This document shows positions 61,500-64,000 of a stretch of DNA of 64,000 bases, piece by piece (position 1 is the stretch's first letter; the number at the start of each line of letters is the position of its first letter). The notes beneath the pieces were generated by a model. The model saw nothing but the letters and a program-made list of their open reading frames with translations. It was not told where the DNA came from and did no database searches. The stretch lies in NCBI GenBank assembly GCA_023213395.1, contig CM041465.1, positions 176,211,741-176,275,740 of the forward strand. The letters run 5' to 3'. The position numbers and the translations under genes were made by a program. The stretch is from Cycas panzhihuaensis (taxonomy: Eukaryota > Cycadophyta).

Positions 61500-62330
61500 G
61501 GTGATTGAACTATATTGAATCTCTTCTAAACCTAGATACTTGCTCTACTATAAAATTAATTTCAATTGCCTTAGTTGAATTGATATCATCTTTAAGGCTA
61601 GGAGGTTGGTTGCTCTTTAGTCTTATTTGGATCCTTTCTTTAAGACCAACTATATATGTTTTAATTAATATCTACTTATTAAGATTTTGGGTTAACTTGA
61701 TTACGAATAGATTAGAACCCATCCATGTACACTTCTATCAACATTCATTATCTTAACTAAGTAAGTTAGATAAAAGAAGATCAGTTCCATGTTTCCTCAT
61801 ATTACTCAAAAAGGCATTTACAAAATTAGTACCATGTTTGATTTGTTTGATACTTTTAAGTTTACTATTTATACTAATGATAGGTTTTTCCTTTTAAGTG
61901 TATGGAGGTAGATAGCAAATGATCAACTTGGAATATATGATTAAGTGCAAAATATGAATCTAATTTACTAATTCAACTATGAGCTATATCCTTATTGAGG
62001 TTTGGATAAAAAATCAGTATATTGATCTTGTGATTAAATGTTTATTGATGTGGAGAGTGGGGAGGTAGGGTTCCCCCTTGAGAAGTTGTGCCTTATGATA
62101 TGTTGGAGTTGGATGTTGAGATAAAGCTAAAGAGTTGGACATGTATGGTTTTAACCTCTTTAGTTAGATTAATAATGTCCATTAAGAGCTTGGATATATC
62201 ATATTTATATGTGTCCTACATAGTAAGAATCTACATTTCCAATGAGGAGAGTTGCTCATATTGGCTTGGTGGTACCACCATTTATAAAAGATAGAAAGGG
62301 TCTTGATGAAGTCAGATATAGTTAGAAGAA
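61500..62330 (-). pseudogene. gag remnant of element J
   Basis: Minus-strand remnants corresponding to the I gag at 13700-14700; recognisable by alignment with I (for example 61645-61780 with 14040-14180) more than by motif. No intact frame. Confidence 0.6.
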
Positions 62331-62599
62331 AAGAATACAAGAAATGGGAGAGATGTGTAGAATAGGAATTAAAGAAGTGGGAACATATGAAAGGGAAAAA
62401 TGGGTGGGGTGTAGGGTATCTATAGATTATTGACCCCAAATTTTGAGTAAGAAAATCACTTAGTACACTTTTATAAGCACTACAAACTTGTCAAGATAAT
62501 ATAGGTGAGTGGTAAGTAGAAATTTTAGGCTTGTGGGGCCCACGAGATGCCTGTAGGCTTGTTTTTCCTAAAAATGACAATTGAAAATGACTTAATGGA

Positions 62600-64000
62600 G
62601 ATTAATCAACATGATATGTTAATCAAAATAAGATGTATAAATTTTTATGGTCAACTCTAATGATGTAGGTCTCATCTAAATCTGAGAAGTATTGACAAAG
62701 TTATGACTCTTTTGTTCTTCTTTTTTTATAGATTGAAACAAATTGATTGAAGGACTAAGGGTCTAATTAACTAGATTGAATATTGACATTAGAATGGATT
62801 AGTCTTAAGTGAAGTAAATATTGACTCTAATATGGATAGAACATGATACAAATGATGTTGAAGGTTTGGATATGATCACTAATGCTACATTTCTAGTTTC
62901 TCACTATACTAAAAGATCTTAGCAGTTGAACTATGCAAATTTACAAAAATGTAATGAATGCTCTAATTTTATAATCTTACTACTCTTTTATGTATGATCA
63001 CCTTGTTGAATTTCGTGGTGTTTGGATGGAGTGTTTTTATTGATTTAAATTTAACAATAGGTCATAGATGTTTCTTTAAGTTATAGTTCAGTATTTATAG
63101 TAGTCTTATAACTATATTGATGGAAGCACAATAGTGTTAGAATCTTTGCATAGAGTGTTTATATAATAATTATTATATAGTGATAAGGGAACCTACCAAA
63201 CTCTAACAAATGAGTTATTGGCTTTATAGGCCCTATGATAAACTTTCCTATCATTACTATAGCTTGAACTAATATCTTAGGGTATACTTATGGAGGAATA
63301 ACTATACTCATAGGGCCTATAACCATGTAGGGATGCTCAAGTAGAGTAACTTCTAGGCACTAACCATTAACCCATGCACCTATGTGTTGTTTCCTTTTAA
63401 CACATATAGAAGTAGGCATAAGAACAATAGTCATACCAAACATTTATTAAGATTCAAAGATATGATGTTATGAGGACAAGAACCATTATCATTACATTAT
63501 GATGGGTTGCTCTAGTTCTCTCATAACTAGAGACAATCTAGAATAATACACACTATAGTCAGAATAATACAAGAAGGTATAGAATGTGGACGACTACATT
63601 GCATGCAATAATAGCTAAAATGACTACAACCCAAAACTTAAAAACTTGCTTCCCAAACATTTCTTGTTAAATTTATGTTTACCTATGGCTTCAAGTTGGT
63701 TGCAACCGTTTAATTATGTTAATTGGGTTGTAACTAATATGACCACATATATCTCTCCCATCACAAAACTTATAAGTGTTTCCACTTGTAAGCACCAAAA
63801 TTTTAGAATTTATAATAGTACATTAAAAGATTAATTTCCTCAATCCTTTCTAATCTTCCCAATTTTTACATGAATATACTATGGATTAGGTTTGTAGATG
63901 GTACATGGTGGGTTTATGCCTTACCTTTTACAATGGTCATAGATGATGACGATGTTGTGTAGTGCCTATAAATGAGCCATCATTAGCTTCTCTCCTAAGT
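62600..64000. other. Unassigned AT-rich stretch at window end
   Basis: No coding motif recognised on either strand. A TATA-like CTATAAATGAG near 63966 close to the window end could belong to an LTR or leader that continues outside. The expected RNase H and integrase of G are not seen here. Confidence 0.3.

Larger units (their letters stand above)
55576..62590 (-). mobile_element. Ty3/gypsy chromovirus-like element J, interrupted by K
   Basis: Minus-strand gypsy element, right to left: leader, gag, protease, RT (split by K), RNase H, integrase, chromodomain-like tail and a candidate 3' LTR. It is the same family as I. It was inserted in the RT of G. All domains carry stops. The right end is unclear because no second LTR was found; homology with I stops near 62585. 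Confidence 0.82.

Overview
This window comes from a plant nuclear genome and is intergenic, transposon-derived DNA. I see no host gene, rRNA, tRNA or CRISPR array. Three things point to a plant: (i) Ty1/copia and Ty3/gypsy elements primed by the 3' end of initiator tRNA-Met (TGGTATCAGAGC and decayed versions of it); (ii) gypsy elements of a chromovirus-like type and of a Tat/Ogre-like type with a second RNase H; (iii) decay mostly by C-to-T and G-to-A change, turning Gln, Arg and Trp codons into stops, as expected of long-methylated plant repeats. Old layers kept inside one another suggest a large genome that removes repeats slowly. I cannot name the species.

Layout. 1-1116: unassigned sequence, less AT-rich than the rest. 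1117-12485: copia element A (+), split by copia element B (6120-11431, both LTRs, perfect 5-bp target duplication). A itself lies in the reverse transcriptase (RT) of a minus-strand chromovirus-like gypsy relic I (12488-15090). 15100-16300: pyrimidine tract and unassigned sequence. 16400-18790: minus-strand copia relic L. 18791-23300: non-coding, with a long CT/CA microsatellite. 23300-30400: minus-strand gypsy-like coding relic M, split by a non-coding LTR element H (25067-28053). 30950-48870: Tat/Ogre-like gypsy F (minus), split in its RT by copia element D (32965-44181), which is split in its own RT-RNase H by the young copia element C (35324-42834). 48872-55575: plus-strand gypsy relic G, split in its RT by copia element E (49041-55147). 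55576-62590: minus-strand chromovirus-like gypsy J, lying in G and split by the small LTR element K (58482-60367). 62600-64000: unassigned.

The fragments tell an ordered history. F, G, I, J, L and M are old and riddled with stops. D, E, A and B came later. C is recent: its two 298-bp LTRs differ at one base, yet its gag-pol is frame-broken and its integrase lacks a catalytic Asp, so it probably moved using enzymes from another copy. The coding parts listed are remnants of gag, protease, integrase, reverse transcriptase and RNase H, and none looks able to make a full polyprotein. The most interesting items are C (young but dead), D (gag-to-integrase core missing, with a GATA-rich degenerate array in its place), F (a second RNase H between protease and RT), the conserved GC hairpins in the LTRs of B, and two unrelated insertions three bases apart in the same RT motif.
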